Assembly: GCA_025560025.1 (NCBI GenBank)
Contig: CP048485.1
Coordinates: 744,001-808,000, forward strand
Direction: 5' to 3'
DNA from: Agrobacterium tumefaciens
Lineage (GTDB): Bacteria > Pseudomonadota > Alphaproteobacteria > Rhizobiales > Rhizobiaceae
DNA length: 64,000 bases
Part shown: positions 16,784 to 25,972 of the stretch, piece by piece
Numbering within the stretch: position 1 is the first letter of the stretch
Layout of the letters: every line of letters begins with the position of its first letter
Notes under the pieces: generated by a model
Told to the model about the DNA's origin: nothing
What the model saw: only the letters and a program-made list of their open reading frames with translations
The model's database searches: none
Translations under genes and position numbers: made by a program

Positions 16784-17132
16784 CGGCGCTCAAGGCCGTC
16801 GTTAAAAGGATTGCGGCGCTGTTTAAGCACCTTCTTGGGTAGCTGGCGCCGCAAGGCCTCGCGGGCCGGTTTCCGGCGAAATTGCCTGTCATACGCTGTG
16901 CTTAGCGCGTTTTCAGGCTTTTCGACCGGTTGAAACCGTGTTAAGCGGGCCAAGACTGTGAACAGTCGTCCCGGAGAGACAGGAAGCCGTTGCGATTTTG
17001 CGTGACGATGTCTAGCTTGGACCGGGTTGAACGGGTTTGCCCGCAGTGCCGGATTTGAACGGCGCATGAGGGCTCTAACAGGGCAGGGTGCCGCGAGGCA
17101 TTCCCTTCAAAATAAAGGTCGAGGAAACCGAC
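16784..17132 (+). other. fabG-acpP intergenic region with a GC-rich hairpin
   Basis: 349 bases with no supported gene. A perfect 9-bp stem TTGCGGCGC / GCGCCGCAA (16811-16819 and 16846-16854) follows fabG; it lacks a T tract. The rest presumably contains a strong acpP promoter and 5' leader. ACP is one of the most abundant proteins, so a separate promoter is expected. Confidence 0.5.
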
Positions 17133-17369
17133 ATGAGCGATATCGCAGAACGCGTAAAGAAAATTGTAATTGATCATCTTGGCGTTGACGCCGACAAGGT
17201 TGTTGAAGGCGCCAGCTTCATTGACGATCTGGGCGCTGATTCGCTCGATACCGTTGAACTGGTCATGGCTTTCGAAGAAGAATTCGGCGTCGAAATTCCC
17301 GACGACGCAGCTGACTCGATCCTGACTGTCGGCGACGCCGTCAAGTTCATCGAGAAGGCACAGGCCTGA
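17133..17369 (+). CDS. acpP: acyl carrier protein
   Basis: A 78-residue acidic ACP, the carrier of growing acyl chains. The phosphopantetheine serine is Ser37 in [11 protein letters not shown]. It starts at the ATG at 17133 ([17 protein letters not shown]) with GAGGAAA upstream; the open frame extends 15 codons further but those residues are not ACP-like. A strong terminator follows before fabF. Confidence 0.97.
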   Translation: MSDIAERVKKIVIDHLGVDADKVVEGASFIDDLGADSLDTVELVMAFEEEFGVEIPDDAADSILTVGDAVKFIEKAQA

Positions 17370-17404
17370 TCGACCTTCGTGGGGAGGTGAAATACCCTCC
17401 CGTC

Positions 17405-17434
17405 TTGGCCCGGCTTGTCCGGGCCAATATTTTA
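17405..17434 (+). terminator. terminator after acpP
   Basis: Stem TTGGCCCGG / CCGGGCCAA (9 bp) with a 5-base loop followed by TATTTTAT. It should end most acpP transcripts before fabF, allowing high ACP levels. Confidence 0.8.
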
Positions 17435-17617
17435 TCGTGAGACGGCACGCGCCGACAATGGTGCGCGTACTGGCTGATATCCGACCTTTCGACCGCAACC
17501 GGTCTGCGGCGGGTGTCATGCGAAAACTGAAAAATATTGCATCGTCGCTTGCGCCGCGTTCCATGGCGCCGGGCGCTGCAAAAGACCGATGATTTGGATA
17601 AGGGCGGAGCGTTGGCG

Positions 17618-18880
17618 ATGAGGCGTGTCGTTATCACCGGTACCGGCATGGTATCTCCTCTTGGATGCGGAACGGAAGTGACCTGGGAGCGGCTGCTGGC
17701 CGGCCAGAATGGCGCCCGTCTCGTGACTGAATTCGAAGTCGAAGACTTGCCAGCCAAGATCGCCTGCCGCATTCCCGTCGGCGATGGCTCCAACGGCACC
17801 TTCAATGCCGACGACTGGATGGAAGTCAAAGAACAGCGCAAGATCGATCCGTTCATCCTTTATGGCGTGGCCGCCGCCGACATGGCGCTTGCCGATGCCG
17901 GTTGGCATCCCGAAACGGACGAGGACCAGATCGCGACAGGCGTTCTGATCGGTTCCGGCATTGGTGGTCTGGAAGGCATTGTCGAGGCGGGTTATACGCT
18001 GCGCGACAAGGGTCCGCGCCGCATTTCTCCATTCTTCATTCCCGGCCGTCTGATCAACCTCGTTTCCGGCCAGGTCTCCATCCGCCACAAGCTGCGCGGA
18101 CCGAACCATGCCGTTGTGACGGCCTGCTCGACCGGCGCGCACGCCATTGGCGATGCCGCCCGGCTGATCGCTTTCGGCGATGCCGACGTCATGGTCGCGG
18201 GTGGCGCCGAATCGCCGGTCTGCCGCATTGCGCTTGCCGGTTTCGCCGCCTGCAAGGCGCTCTCCACCCAGCACAATGACAATCCGGAAAAGGCCTCGCG
18301 CCCCTATGACCGTGACCGCGATGGTTTCGTCATGGGTGAAGGTGCGGGCATCGTCGTTCTGGAAGAGCTGGAACATGCCAAGGCGCGCGGCGCGAAGATT
18401 TATGCCGAAGTCGTCGGTTATGGCCTTTCCGGTGACGCCTACCACATCACGGCTCCGTCCGAGGACGGCGAGGGTGCCTATCGCTGCATGGCGATGGCGC
18501 TGAAGCGCGCAGGTCTCACGCCTGACGATATCGACTATATCAACGCCCACGGCACCTCCACCATGGCCGACACGATCGAGCTTGGTGCCGTCGAGCGGCT
18601 CGTGGGCGATTCGGCCCCGAAGATCTCGATGTCGTCGACCAAGTCGGCCACCGGCCATCTTCTCGGTGCGGCGGGTGCGATCGAAGCCATTTTCGCGACG
18701 CTTGCGATCCGCGACAACATCGTACCGCCGACATTGAACCTCGATAATCCCGATGTGGAAACGAAGATCGATCTGGTGCCGCACAAGGCGCGCAAGCGTC
18801 AGGTCAATGTGGCGCTCTCGAATTCCTTCGGTTTCGGCGGCACCAACGCCTCCCTCGTACTGCGTCGTTACGAAGCCTAG
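17618..18880 (+). CDS. fabF: 3-oxoacyl-ACP synthase II
   Basis: Condenses acyl-ACP with malonyl-ACP in chain elongation. From the ATG at 17618 (MRRVVITGTGMVSPLG) it has 420 residues, like other FabF enzymes (about 412-420). Catalytic triad: Cys170 in VTACSTGAHAIGD, His311 in NAHGTST, and His347 in SATGHLLGAAG. The C-terminal GFGGTNASLVLRRY is standard. The frame extends 27 codons upstream without family-like sequence. About 250 bases from acpP, including its terminator, so it likely has its own promoter; mltG follows after 431 bases. Confidence 0.97.
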   Translation: MRRVVITGTGMVSPLGCGTEVTWERLLAGQNGARLVTEFEVEDLPAKIACRIPVGDGSNGTFNADDWMEVKEQRKIDPFILYGVAAADMALADAGWHPETDEDQIATGVLIGSGIGGLEGIVEAGYTLRDKGPRRISPFFIPGRLINLVSGQVSIRHKLRGPNHAVVTACSTGAHAIGDAARLIAFGDADVMVAGGAESPVCRIALAGFAACKALSTQHNDNPEKASRPYDRDRDGFVMGEGAGIVVLEELEHAKARGAKIYAEVVGYGLSGDAYHITAPSEDGEGAYRCMAMALKRAGLTPDDIDYINAHGTSTMADTIELGAVERLVGDSAPKISMSSTKSATGHLLGAAGAIEAIFATLAIRDNIVPPTLNLDNPDVETKIDLVPHKARKRQVNVALSNSFGFGGTNASLVLRRYEA

Positions 18881-18882
18881 AC

Positions 18883-18925
18883 CATGTCTCCCAAAAATGC
18901 GCAGCGGTTTTGGGATAAGGACATG
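18883..18925 (-). repeat. small palindromic repeat, stem-bulge-loop type (copy 2)
   Basis: On the minus strand: CATGTC, a CTTA bulge, TCCCAAAA, a loop starting CCGCT, TTTTGGGA, GACATG, then GTCTA-like tail. The layout equals copy 1 (15984-16024): outer 6-bp stem, 4-base one-sided bulge, inner stem ending AAAA, loop CCGCT, but the stem bases differ on both sides so that pairing is kept. It starts 3 bases after the fabF stop. Confidence 0.7.
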
Positions 18926-19311
18926 CGGGGACCAGAAGATTAAATCGCGGCGGCCCTTGCCGTCGCGGTTGCGACCCGGTGCCGCAGACCGTTTCAAGCG
19001 GGTGCGGCTCCCTCCCGCCGGGCGCATGAGGCGCGCTCTTTCATTTGAAGAACGCATTGCGGCCTGCGAAAGCCATTTCGATTTTCGCGCCGATATTGTA
19101 GTCGTTTATGGAAAGTTGGTTGCCGTTTCAGGGTGATCTGCCGCTGCAAACAGCTTCCCTTGACCGGCTTTGCCCGAAACGACGATTCGTGAAGCAAGAC
19201 AAAGACGACTTCACGATATCTCTATGTGGTGCAGGAAGACATTCCGAACCTGTTTTTGCCGCATTACCTGCGCAAAAAGCGCTGACAACGCCGAACTGAA
19301 AAGGACCGACG
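18926..19311 (+). other. fabF-mltG intergenic region
   Basis: About 390 bases. Several open frames cross it but none has a good start, a recognisable product or codon-use support. An AAGGAC ribosome-binding site for mltG lies at the end. No tRNA-like cloverleaf was found. Confidence 0.45.
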
Positions 19312-20523
19312 GTGAGCGACACGAACCAGAACAGCCAGGGACAAAACGGTGCGGGCGAAGGCAATCGCGGCCCGATCATTCCGAAATCCCCGACGGAAGC
19401 GCTGCGGCCGGAAAAGGTGCCGGCGCCGCCGAAGCGCTCCCGCAAGGCCCATGGCCAGCTGGTGATCTTCCTGAATTTCCTGATGACGCTTGCGGTTGCC
19501 GTCTGCGTTCTGGCCATTGCAGCTTTCTATTACATGATCAATGCGTTCCAGGAGCCAGGCCCGCTGCAGACGAACACGCATTTCACGGTGCGCAACGGCG
19601 CCGGTCTCATCGAGATCGCCAATAATCTCGAGCGTAACGATGTCGTATCAAACGCCCGTGTCTTCCGCCTGATGACCGGCAGCTACCTGCAAAAGGACCA
19701 GACCCTTAAGGCGGGTGAATACGAGATCAAGGCCGGCGCATCGATGAAAGACATCATGATGCTGCTGGAATCCGGCAAGTCGATTCTTTACTCCGTCTCC
19801 CTTCCCGAAGGCCTCACCGTCAAGCAGATGTTCGCGCGTCTTGGAGCAGATGAAGTGCTGGACGGCGAATTGCCCTCGGCCCTGCCGCCGGAAGGCAGCC
19901 TGCGCCCCGATACCTACCGCTTCACCCGCGGCACCAAGCGCGAGGAAATCATCAACCAGATGAGTGCCGCGCAGGACAAGCTGATCGACATGATCTGGGA
20001 GCGGCGCGACCCCGATTTGCCGATCAAGACGGTCGAGGAATTCGTGACGCTCGCCTCTATCGTGGAAAAGGAAACCGGCAAGGATGACGAGCGCGCCCAT
20101 GTGGCTTCCGTCTTCTACAACCGTCTGAAGAAGGGCATGCGCCTGCAATCCGACCCGACGATCATCTATGGTCTGTTCGGCGGTGACGGCAAGCCGTCCG
20201 ACAGGCCGATCTACCAGTCGGACCTGCAGAAGCAGACGCCGTTCAATACCTATGTTATCAAGGGCTTGCCACCGTCTCCTATCGCCAATCCGGGACGTGC
20301 CGCACTTGAGGCTGTCGCCAATCCATGGCGTACCGACGACCTCTATTTCGTGGCTGATGGCACGGGCGGTCACGTCTTTGCCAAGACGCTGGACGAGCAC
20401 AACGCCAATGTGCGCCGCTGGCGTAAGATCGAAGCGGAAAAGGCGGCCGCCGGCGCCAATCCCGATGTTGCCGTGGATGGTCAGCCCGGCGGCGCAGAGG
20501 CGGAAAAACCCGCTAACAACTGA
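19312..20523 (+). CDS. mltG: endolytic murein transglycosylase MltG
   Basis: Cleaves nascent glycan strands at the inner membrane and sets strand length. The start is GTG at 19312 (AAGGAC upstream). A polar N-terminal region of about 48 residues precedes one membrane segment (49-76); a LysM-like part follows (about 90-160) and the YceG/MltG catalytic domain contains the active-site Glu252 in ASIVEKETG and the segment MRLQSDPTIIYGL. 403 residues versus 340 in E. coli; the difference is the N-terminal and a Gly/Ala-rich C-terminal tail. The fab-mltG order is common in proteobacteria. Confidence 0.95.
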   Translation: MSDTNQNSQGQNGAGEGNRGPIIPKSPTEALRPEKVPAPPKRSRKAHGQLVIFLNFLMTLAVAVCVLAIAAFYYMINAFQEPGPLQTNTHFTVRNGAGLIEIANNLERNDVVSNARVFRLMTGSYLQKDQTLKAGEYEIKAGASMKDIMMLLESGKSILYSVSLPEGLTVKQMFARLGADEVLDGELPSALPPEGSLRPDTYRFTRGTKREEIINQMSAAQDKLIDMIWERRDPDLPIKTVEEFVTLASIVEKETGKDDERAHVASVFYNRLKKGMRLQSDPTIIYGLFGGDGKPSDRPIYQSDLQKQTPFNTYVIKGLPPSPIANPGRAALEAVANPWRTDDLYFVADGTGGHVFAKTLDEHNANVRRWRKIEAEKAAAGANPDVAVDGQPGGAEAEKPANN

Positions 20524-20531
20524 TAATCCTG

Positions 20532-20564
20532 ACCGGGCCCTGTGATCGCAAGGCCCGGTTTTTT
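20532..20564 (+). terminator. terminator after mltG
   Basis: ACCGGGCC / GGCCCGGT (8 bp) with a 12-base loop followed by six Ts. Confidence 0.85.
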
Positions 20565-20590
20565 AAAGGCATGATGGGGGCTTTCCAACG

Positions 20591-21478
20591 ATGACATTGC
20601 AATCGATGACCGGTTTCGCGCGCAGCGAGGGAACATCCGGCCGTTACCGCTGGGCGTGGGAGCTGCGTTCGGTCAATGGCAAGGGTCTGGATGTGCGCCT
20701 GCGTCTGCCGACCGGTCTGGAAGCGCTGGAAACGAGCCTGCGGGAGATCGCCGGTGCGCATCTGTCCCGCGGCAATATCCAGGCGGGATTGACGCTGTCT
20801 ATTGCGGAAAACCGGCTGGAAGCGGTGATAAACCGCGATGCCCTTGCGGCGGTTCTCGCCCTGAAGAAAGAGCTTGGTGATGTCGTTGACGACAAGCCAT
20901 TGAGCTTCGATACGTTGCTGTCGCTGCGCGGTCTGGTCGATTTTCGCGAGGCGGAAGATGACGCCGAGGCGCAGGCGGCGCGCAACAGTGATGTACTTGC
21001 CGGTTTTGCCGCCGCCGTCGAAAAGCTGAAGGACATGCGCGAGCGGGAAGGTGCTTCCCTGTTTGCCATCCTCTCCGGCCATATCGACAGGATCGAACAG
21101 CTTGCCGCCATCATTGAAAACGATCCTTCCCGCCAGCCCGAACAGATCGCCGCACGGCTTGCCCAGCAGATCGCCCTGATCGGCGAGGGCATGCACGGGC
21201 TTGATCGTGACCGTCTTCACGCGGAGGCGGCGCTGATCGCCACCAAGGCCGATCTGCGTGAAGAGATCGACCGGCTGCATTCCCATGTACAGGCATCACG
21301 CGAGCTTTTGAAAAATGGCGGGCCTGTCGGCCGCAAGCTCGATTTTCTTGCACAGGAATTTAACCGCGAGTCGAATACAATCTGTTCCAAATCGAACGCC
21401 AGTGCGGTAACCGCAGCAGGCATAGAGCTGAAAGTGGTTATCGACCAGTTCCGCGAGCAGGTCCAAAATCTGGAGTAG
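20591..21478 (+). CDS. YicC family endoribonuclease
   Basis: A 295-residue protein starting [14 protein letters not shown], the signature of the YicC/YloC family, with a C-terminal DUF1732 region ([20 protein letters not shown], then [10 protein letters not shown]). E. coli YicC has been reported to cleave RNA and to promote decay of the small RNA RyhB. It lies 5 bases before gmk, the usual yicC-gmk pairing. ATG at 20591, upstream sequence GGGGGC. No domain is missing. Confidence 0.93.
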   Translation: MTLQSMTGFARSEGTSGRYRWAWELRSVNGKGLDVRLRLPTGLEALETSLREIAGAHLSRGNIQAGLTLSIAENRLEAVINRDALAAVLALKKELGDVVDDKPLSFDTLLSLRGLVDFREAEDDAEAQAARNSDVLAGFAAAVEKLKDMREREGASLFAILSGHIDRIEQLAAIIENDPSRQPEQIAARLAQQIALIGEGMHGLDRDRLHAEAALIATKADLREEIDRLHSHVQASRELLKNGGPVGRKLDFLAQEFNRESNTICSKSNASAVTAAGIELKVVIDQFREQVQNLE

Positions 21479-21482
21479 ACCC

Positions 21483-22145
21483 ATGGTCCCGATGAACGAT
21501 TCCCCCGTCACGATTGCCCGTCGAGGGCTGATGCTGGTGATTTCGTCGCCATCGGGCGCGGGCAAATCCACGATCGCCCGCAACCTGCTCGAAAAGGACA
21601 AGAATATCAGCCTGTCCGTCAGCGTCACCACGCGCGCGCGCCGTCATAGCGAGATAGAAGGCATCCACTACCACTTCATCTCCAAGCGCGATTTTGAGCG
21701 CATGCGCGATAACGAAGAACTGCTGGAATGGGCGGAGGTTCACGGCAATTTTTACGGTACGCCGCGCGAGCCGGTGGAAGTGGCGATGGCTGCCGGACGC
21801 GACATGCTGTTCGACATCGACTGGCAGGGTGCCGAACAGCTGCAGGACAAGATGAAGGCGGATGTCGTGTCCATTTTCATCCTGCCGCCGACCATGACAG
21901 AGCTGCAATCGCGCCTGCACCGCCGCGCCGAAGACACTGAAGAAGTGATAAAGACCCGGCTCCTCAATTCTCGCTCCGAAATAGAGCACTGGCGCGATTA
22001 TGACTATGTCATCCTCAATGATGACCTGCAGGCCGCCTTCGAGGCGATCGAGGCGATCGTCAAGGCTGAACGCGTCCGCCGCGACCGCCGCCACGGCATG
22101 TTCGATTTCGTGCGCGCATTGCTGGAGGAAGAGCCGCAGCTCTGA
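21483..22145 (+). CDS. gmk: guanylate kinase
   Basis: Phosphorylates GMP to GDP with ATP. A 220-residue enzyme with the P-loop [10 protein letters not shown] (21-30), the GMP-binding SVTTRARR and [11 protein letters not shown] region, and [10 protein letters not shown]. The ATG at 21483 has GGAG eight bases upstream; a second ATG follows at 21492. It ends the plus-strand run fabD to gmk and is convergent with the serine hydrolase gene, with 23 bases between the stops. Confidence 0.97.
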   Translation: MVPMNDSPVTIARRGLMLVISSPSGAGKSTIARNLLEKDKNISLSVSVTTRARRHSEIEGIHYHFISKRDFERMRDNEELLEWAEVHGNFYGTPREPVEVAMAAGRDMLFDIDWQGAEQLQDKMKADVVSIFILPPTMTELQSRLHRRAEDTEEVIKTRLLNSRSEIEHWRDYDYVILNDDLQAAFEAIEAIVKAERVRRDRRHGMFDFVRALLEEEPQL

Positions 22146-22168
22146 TCGCTGCGCTCAGGCCGCAATAC

Positions 22169-22792
22169 CTAGCCTGTTTGATGATCATATAGCCATTGAC
22201 GGGACAGGCGTTCGTCTGCCGCATCTGGCGCCCAGCCATGACCCGTTGTGATCGTCTCCAGCACAACGGTGGCCCCTGCTTTTTCAAGCTGATCTGCCAG
22301 ATACGGTGCATCCGAAGGGTGCCGCCGCTCGTCATGGGTGCCCGCCAGCAGAAGCGTGGGATATCCGGTCAGGGCCGGAAAATGCTGGCCATGCCGCGGC
22401 GATAGCGGCCGAAGCAGAATGGCGCCTCTCGACAGACGGTGATTTTGATAAAGCGTTTCAGCCGCGATGATCGCCCCGTTCGAATATCCAACGAGGAAGG
22501 GACGCTCTCCCGTCTTCTGAAACACGACGTCGACGAACCGACAAAGGCTCTCGGCCTGATGTTTCAGATCGTCGAGATCCAGCCGCCTGTCGGGCGTCCT
22601 GCGGAAAAATGCGAACCCGTCTTCCCAGGGGATCGCGCCTCTCGGTGCAAAGAGAATTCCATTGGGAAAGACAGAGCGGCCAAACGAAACAAGATCATCT
22701 TCCGTCCGGCCAGACCCATGCAGTAACACGACCGCGCAATCAGGATCGTTGGCAGGAGGGTCGAGCTTGTAGCGAAAGCCGGCATTCTCCAT
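22169..22792 (-). CDS. alpha/beta hydrolase, phospholipase/carboxylesterase type
   Basis: A 207-residue single-domain hydrolase. The oxyanion segment is LHGSG (24-28), the nucleophile Ser104 in GYSNG, Asp154 in AGTHDERR, His185 in TTGHGW: a complete catalytic triad in the order of the carboxylesterase/phospholipase family (Abhydrolase_2). No signal peptide, so cytoplasmic. Substrate unknown; relatives hydrolyse short esters or thioesters. About 60 bases from the rsmA stop, same strand, so it could be the last gene of the lpt-surA-pdxA-rsmA run or independent. Confidence 0.88.
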   Translation of the reverse strand: MENAGFRYKLDPPANDPDCAVVLLHGSGRTEDDLVSFGRSVFPNGILFAPRGAIPWEDGFAFFRRTPDRRLDLDDLKHQAESLCRFVDVVFQKTGERPFLVGYSNGAIIAAETLYQNHRLSRGAILLRPLSPRHGQHFPALTGYPTLLLAGTHDERRHPSDAPYLADQLEKAGATVVLETITTGHGWAPDAADERLSRQWLYDHQTG

Positions 22793-22855
22793 GCGCTCGT
22801 CCCTCTATTCGACTTCCCTACCGCGCGTCGCCAACGCTTCGCATGGCATTGGAAC

Positions 22856-23686
22856 TTACAGGCTATTCGCCAATATCACGAATTCCTCGACCGACAGCGT
22901 TTCCGCCCGGCGTGTCGGATCAATGCCCGCCTTTTCCAGCAGCGCCTCGCCACCAAGACTTTTTACGCTCTGGCGCAGCATCTTGCGACGCTGGCCGAAG
23001 GCGGCCTCGGTTACCTTTTCGAGCTTTGCGACATCGCAGGGAAGCGGCTTTTCCTTCGGCAGCAGGTGCACAACGGTGGAGGTGACCTTTGGCGGCGGGC
23101 TGAAGGCCTGCGGCGGAACGTCGAAGGCCATTTCCGATACCGTGCGCCAGCCGGCGAGAACGCCGAGGCGGCCATAATGGTTGTCGCCTTCTTCCGCCAC
23201 GATGCGCTGGCCGACTTCCTTCTGGAACATCAGCGTCATGGAAAGCCAGAAGGGCGGCCATTCTTTCGGCAGAAGCCAGTTGACGAGCAATTGCGTGCCG
23301 ACATTGTAAGGCAGATTGGCGATGATCCGCACGGGTTCGCCGGCAGGAACCATCGTCTCGAAATCGGTCTTGAGAGCATCGCCCTCAATGACTTCGAGAC
23401 GTCCGGGATAATGCGCTTCGATTTCGGCGAGCGCCGGCAGGCAGCGGCTGTCACGTTCGACGGCAATGACCTTCTTGGCGCCGAGCGAAAGAATGGCGCG
23501 GGTAAGGCCGCCCGGTCCGGGGCCGACCTCGATGACCGTCACGCCCTCAAGCGGCCCTGCCGTTCGGGCGATCTTCTGGGTGAGGTTGAGATCGAACAGG
23601 AAATTCTGCCCAAGCGATTTCTTCGCATCCAGTCCATGCCGCTGAATGACATCGCGCAGCGGCGGCAGTCCGTCTATGGCCGCCAT
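22856..23686 (-). CDS. rsmA: 16S rRNA (adenine1518/1519-N6,N6) dimethyltransferase RsmA (KsgA)
   Basis: Dimethylates two adenines in helix 45 during 30S maturation. 276 residues with [18 protein letters not shown] near residue 20, the SAM-binding VGPGPGGLT, and the catalytic NLPYNV. The ATG at 23684-23686 overlaps the pdxA stop (TAATG), so translation is coupled. The lptD-surA-pdxA-rsmA order is the same as in E. coli. Confidence 0.96.
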   Translation of the reverse strand: MAAIDGLPPLRDVIQRHGLDAKKSLGQNFLFDLNLTQKIARTAGPLEGVTVIEVGPGPGGLTRAILSLGAKKVIAVERDSRCLPALAEIEAHYPGRLEVIEGDALKTDFETMVPAGEPVRIIANLPYNVGTQLLVNWLLPKEWPPFWLSMTLMFQKEVGQRIVAEEGDNHYGRLGVLAGWRTVSEMAFDVPPQAFSPPPKVTSTVVHLLPKEKPLPCDVAKLEKVTEAAFGQRRKMLRQSVKSLGGEALLEKAGIDPTRRAETLSVEEFVILANSL

Positions 23687-24708
23687 TATGCGCTGACCTG
23701 GCTGCGGGCGGAAATCTCCGCCGCCATCTTCAGTGCCGCGACCAGACTCGCCTCATTGGCAATACCCTGACCGGCGATGCCGAAGGCTGTGCCATGGTCG
23801 GGCGAGGTGCGGATGAAGGGCAGGCCGAGCGTGACATTGACGGAATCGTCAAAGCCGAGCGCCTTGGCCGGAATGAGCGCCTGATCATGATACATGCACA
23901 CGGCGACATCATAGCGCCGGCGGGCGGCATCGTGGAACATCGTATCGGCGGGCAGGGGGCCGAAAGCATCGATCCCGTCCTTCCGCAACCGAATGGTCGC
24001 GGGATGAACCACGTCGCGATCCTCGGTGCCGAGCGCACCGTCCTCGCCCGCATGCGGGTTGAGCCCGGCAACCGCCAGACGCGGCGCCTCGATGCCGAAT
24101 TTCTGCCGGAGGTCCGCATCGATGATTCGGCAGGTCGTGACGATAAGCTCTTCGGTCAGCGCCACCGGCACGTCTTTGACCGGAATATGGATCGTCACCG
24201 GCACGACACGGACTTTGGGTCCGGCGATCATCATGACCGGTGTCACCTGCTTGCCGGTAAGACGCAAGGCAAGATCGGCAAGAAATTCCGTATGGCCGGG
24301 GAAACCGAAACCCGCCTCGTAAAGCACGGACTTGGCAATCGGATTGGTAACCACGGCTGAAGCCTTGCCCTCGACCGTCAGGGAAACGGCGGTCTCGATG
24401 GCCTTGATCGTTGCATGGGCCGCACCGACATGCGGCTGGCCTGCCTGAACCTCGAAGCCGACGGGAAGAGGAAGCACGGGAAAAGCGTCATCGAACAGGC
24501 TGACGGCATTCGCCGCATCGCAGGTCTCGATGTTGACCGGGATGCCGATCAGCGCCGCGCGGCTCGCCACCACATCCGGATCGCCGATGAAGACGAAGGG
24601 CGCTACGCCGTTTTCCCGGCGCCTGGCCCAGGCGGTGATGGCGATATCAGGGCCGATACCGGCTGGGTCTCCCTGTGTCAGGGCAAGCGGCAGGGATGCA
24701 TGTGTCAC
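23686..24708 (-). CDS. pdxA: 4-hydroxythreonine-4-phosphate dehydrogenase
   Basis: NAD-dependent step in pyridoxal phosphate synthesis. From the GTG at 24708 (reads [20 protein letters not shown] after the start) it has 340 residues, close to the family (about 330). Metal-ligand histidines lie in [12 protein letters not shown], in a central [12 protein letters not shown] region and [26 protein letters not shown] is another landmark. The frame is open back to 24765, but that ATG is inside the preceding gene; the GTG fits better, though no strong ribosome-binding site is seen. Confidence 0.93.
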   Translation of the reverse strand: MTHASLPLALTQGDPAGIGPDIAITAWARRRENGVAPFVFIGDPDVVASRAALIGIPVNIETCDAANAVSLFDDAFPVLPLPVGFEVQAGQPHVGAAHATIKAIETAVSLTVEGKASAVVTNPIAKSVLYEAGFGFPGHTEFLADLALRLTGKQVTPVMMIAGPKVRVVPVTIHIPVKDVPVALTEELIVTTCRIIDADLRQKFGIEAPRLAVAGLNPHAGEDGALGTEDRDVVHPATIRLRKDGIDAFGPLPADTMFHDAARRRYDVAVCMYHDQALIPAKALGFDDSVNVTLGLPFIRTSPDHGTAFGIAGQGIANEASLVAALKMAAEISARSQVSA

Positions 24709-24727
24709 GGAAAGACCGGCTCTCGTA

Positions 24728-25675
24728 TCAGGTGTTGACGATCTGCGCCTTCTTGCGCAGCTCATCCATATATTTCTTTTCGTTCGGGTTCTCGCCTTCC
24801 TTGGCCTTCATCAGGTCTTCGGACTTGAACACCATTTCCGCAGCATAGTCGTCGGAAACCTGACGCTGCTTGCAGATCGCCAGATATTCGACGCCCTTTT
24901 CGGTTACGCGCGTGCCGGTGGTGCCACCTTCCTTGGTTTTTTCCACCAACGCCTTCCAGTCTTCCGGCAGTTCGGGGGCAAGAATACGTCCAAGATCCTT
25001 GATCGCCACGTCCCGCATGGTCGCAGCGAAGGTCATGGCCTGGTCGCAGCCGGGATAACGCTTGCGCGAGGCTTCGGCTTCGGACTTGCGCTTGCCGGTG
25101 ATGGAGTTGCGCTTTGATTCCGGGATGACGAAGATCACCTGCTGCAGGAAATATTCCGTTGTGACCGGCTTGTCGCCACGTTCCTTCAGGCGGGTGACGA
25201 GATCCTGCGTCGACATCTTGCCACGTGCACCGTAGCGGGCATTGACGAGGCGCGGCCAGCTCATCTGGACGGCAATGAAGGATTTGAAATGGTCGGCGCC
25301 GACGCCAGCCTGCGACAGCACCTTGGTCAATTGCTGCGGGGTCATCTTGTTGTTGCCGGCAAAACGCGCAAAAGCGGCATCGACGTCTTCGGTGCTGACC
25401 GACATTTTCACGCGGCCGATTTCCTCGCGTTTCAGCGCCTCGTCGACGAGCTGCTCACGGGCTTTTTCATTGAGATTGCCGGACTGGCGCTGCAGCTTCA
25501 GGAAGGCGACGCGCTTGGCAATATCGTCATTGGTAATCGGGGTCTTGTTGACGACGATCTTGACGGTGTTATCGGCGAAGGCCTGGCCGGCATAGGGCAC
25601 AGCGGCCATGGGAACGGCGAATATCGCAAAGGCAAAAGCAGCGCCACGCAAAGCCGTCTTTCCGAAATTCATCAT
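24728..25675 (-). CDS. SurA N-terminal-type periplasmic chaperone with divergent PPIase region
   Basis: A 315-residue protein at the surA position between lptD and pdxA. From the ATG at 25675 (GAGAAGGA upstream) it has a signal peptide (about 1-34, AGQAFA end), then a SurA_N domain ([36 protein letters not shown]). The C-terminal 150 residues ([17 protein letters not shown] ... [12 protein letters not shown]) resemble a parvulin domain only faintly, and the usual parvulin GG-LG signature is not visible; two cysteines occur (PGCDQ, ICKQR). SurA escorts porins and LptD across the periplasm in E. coli. Here chaperone activity is likely, isomerase activity doubtful. Confidence 0.85.
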   Translation of the reverse strand: MMNFGKTALRGAAFAFAIFAVPMAAVPYAGQAFADNTVKIVVNKTPITNDDIAKRVAFLKLQRQSGNLNEKAREQLVDEALKREEIGRVKMSVSTEDVDAAFARFAGNNKMTPQQLTKVLSQAGVGADHFKSFIAVQMSWPRLVNARYGARGKMSTQDLVTRLKERGDKPVTTEYFLQQVIFVIPESKRNSITGKRKSEAEASRKRYPGCDQAMTFAATMRDVAIKDLGRILAPELPEDWKALVEKTKEGGTTGTRVTEKGVEYLAICKQRQVSDDYAAEMVFKSEDLMKAKEGENPNEKKYMDELRKKAQIVNT

Positions 25676-25932
25676 GTCCTTCTCCCTTTCGTCGGTCAGG
25701 GTCCTGTTTCCCGTCCCGCCAATCTGTTCTGTCTGACGATGGGGTAATTCTGCACCCCGGCCTTTCAGACCTGCACCTGTGCATCCGCACCGCGAATTTG
25801 CCACGTATATACCATCGTGATCCGCAAAACGGCAATGTGTCGGTTGTTGAAAGAAAACCCGATATGGTCTTATGCCAAGCCGACACTGGCGTGTTGTTGC
25901 GGCAAAACCGTGACTTTTACTGGCTGAATGGC
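25676..25932. other. lptD-surA intergenic region
   Basis: About 260 bases between the surA-like start and the terminator of lptD. Since that terminator precedes it, it should hold a promoter for surA-pdxA-rsmA. An AT-richer part lies at 25800-25860. No gene seen. Confidence 0.4.
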
Positions 25933-25968
25933 AAAAAGGCAGACCGCAATGCTGTGCGATCTGCCTTT
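25933..25968 (-). terminator. terminator after lptD
   Basis: On the minus strand a stem AGGCAGATCGC / GCGGTCTGCCT (one mismatch) with an 8-base loop followed by TTTTTG, 5 bases after the lptD stop. Confidence 0.75.
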
Positions 25969-25972
25969 AAAC

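Noticed and set aside
17516..19057. A 513-codon open frame on the minus strand
   Set aside because: Antisense to fabF and the following gap; fabF motifs are intact, so this is a shadow.
18926..19311. Several overlapping open frames in the fabF-mltG gap
   Set aside because: None has a good start, ribosome-binding site or family resemblance.
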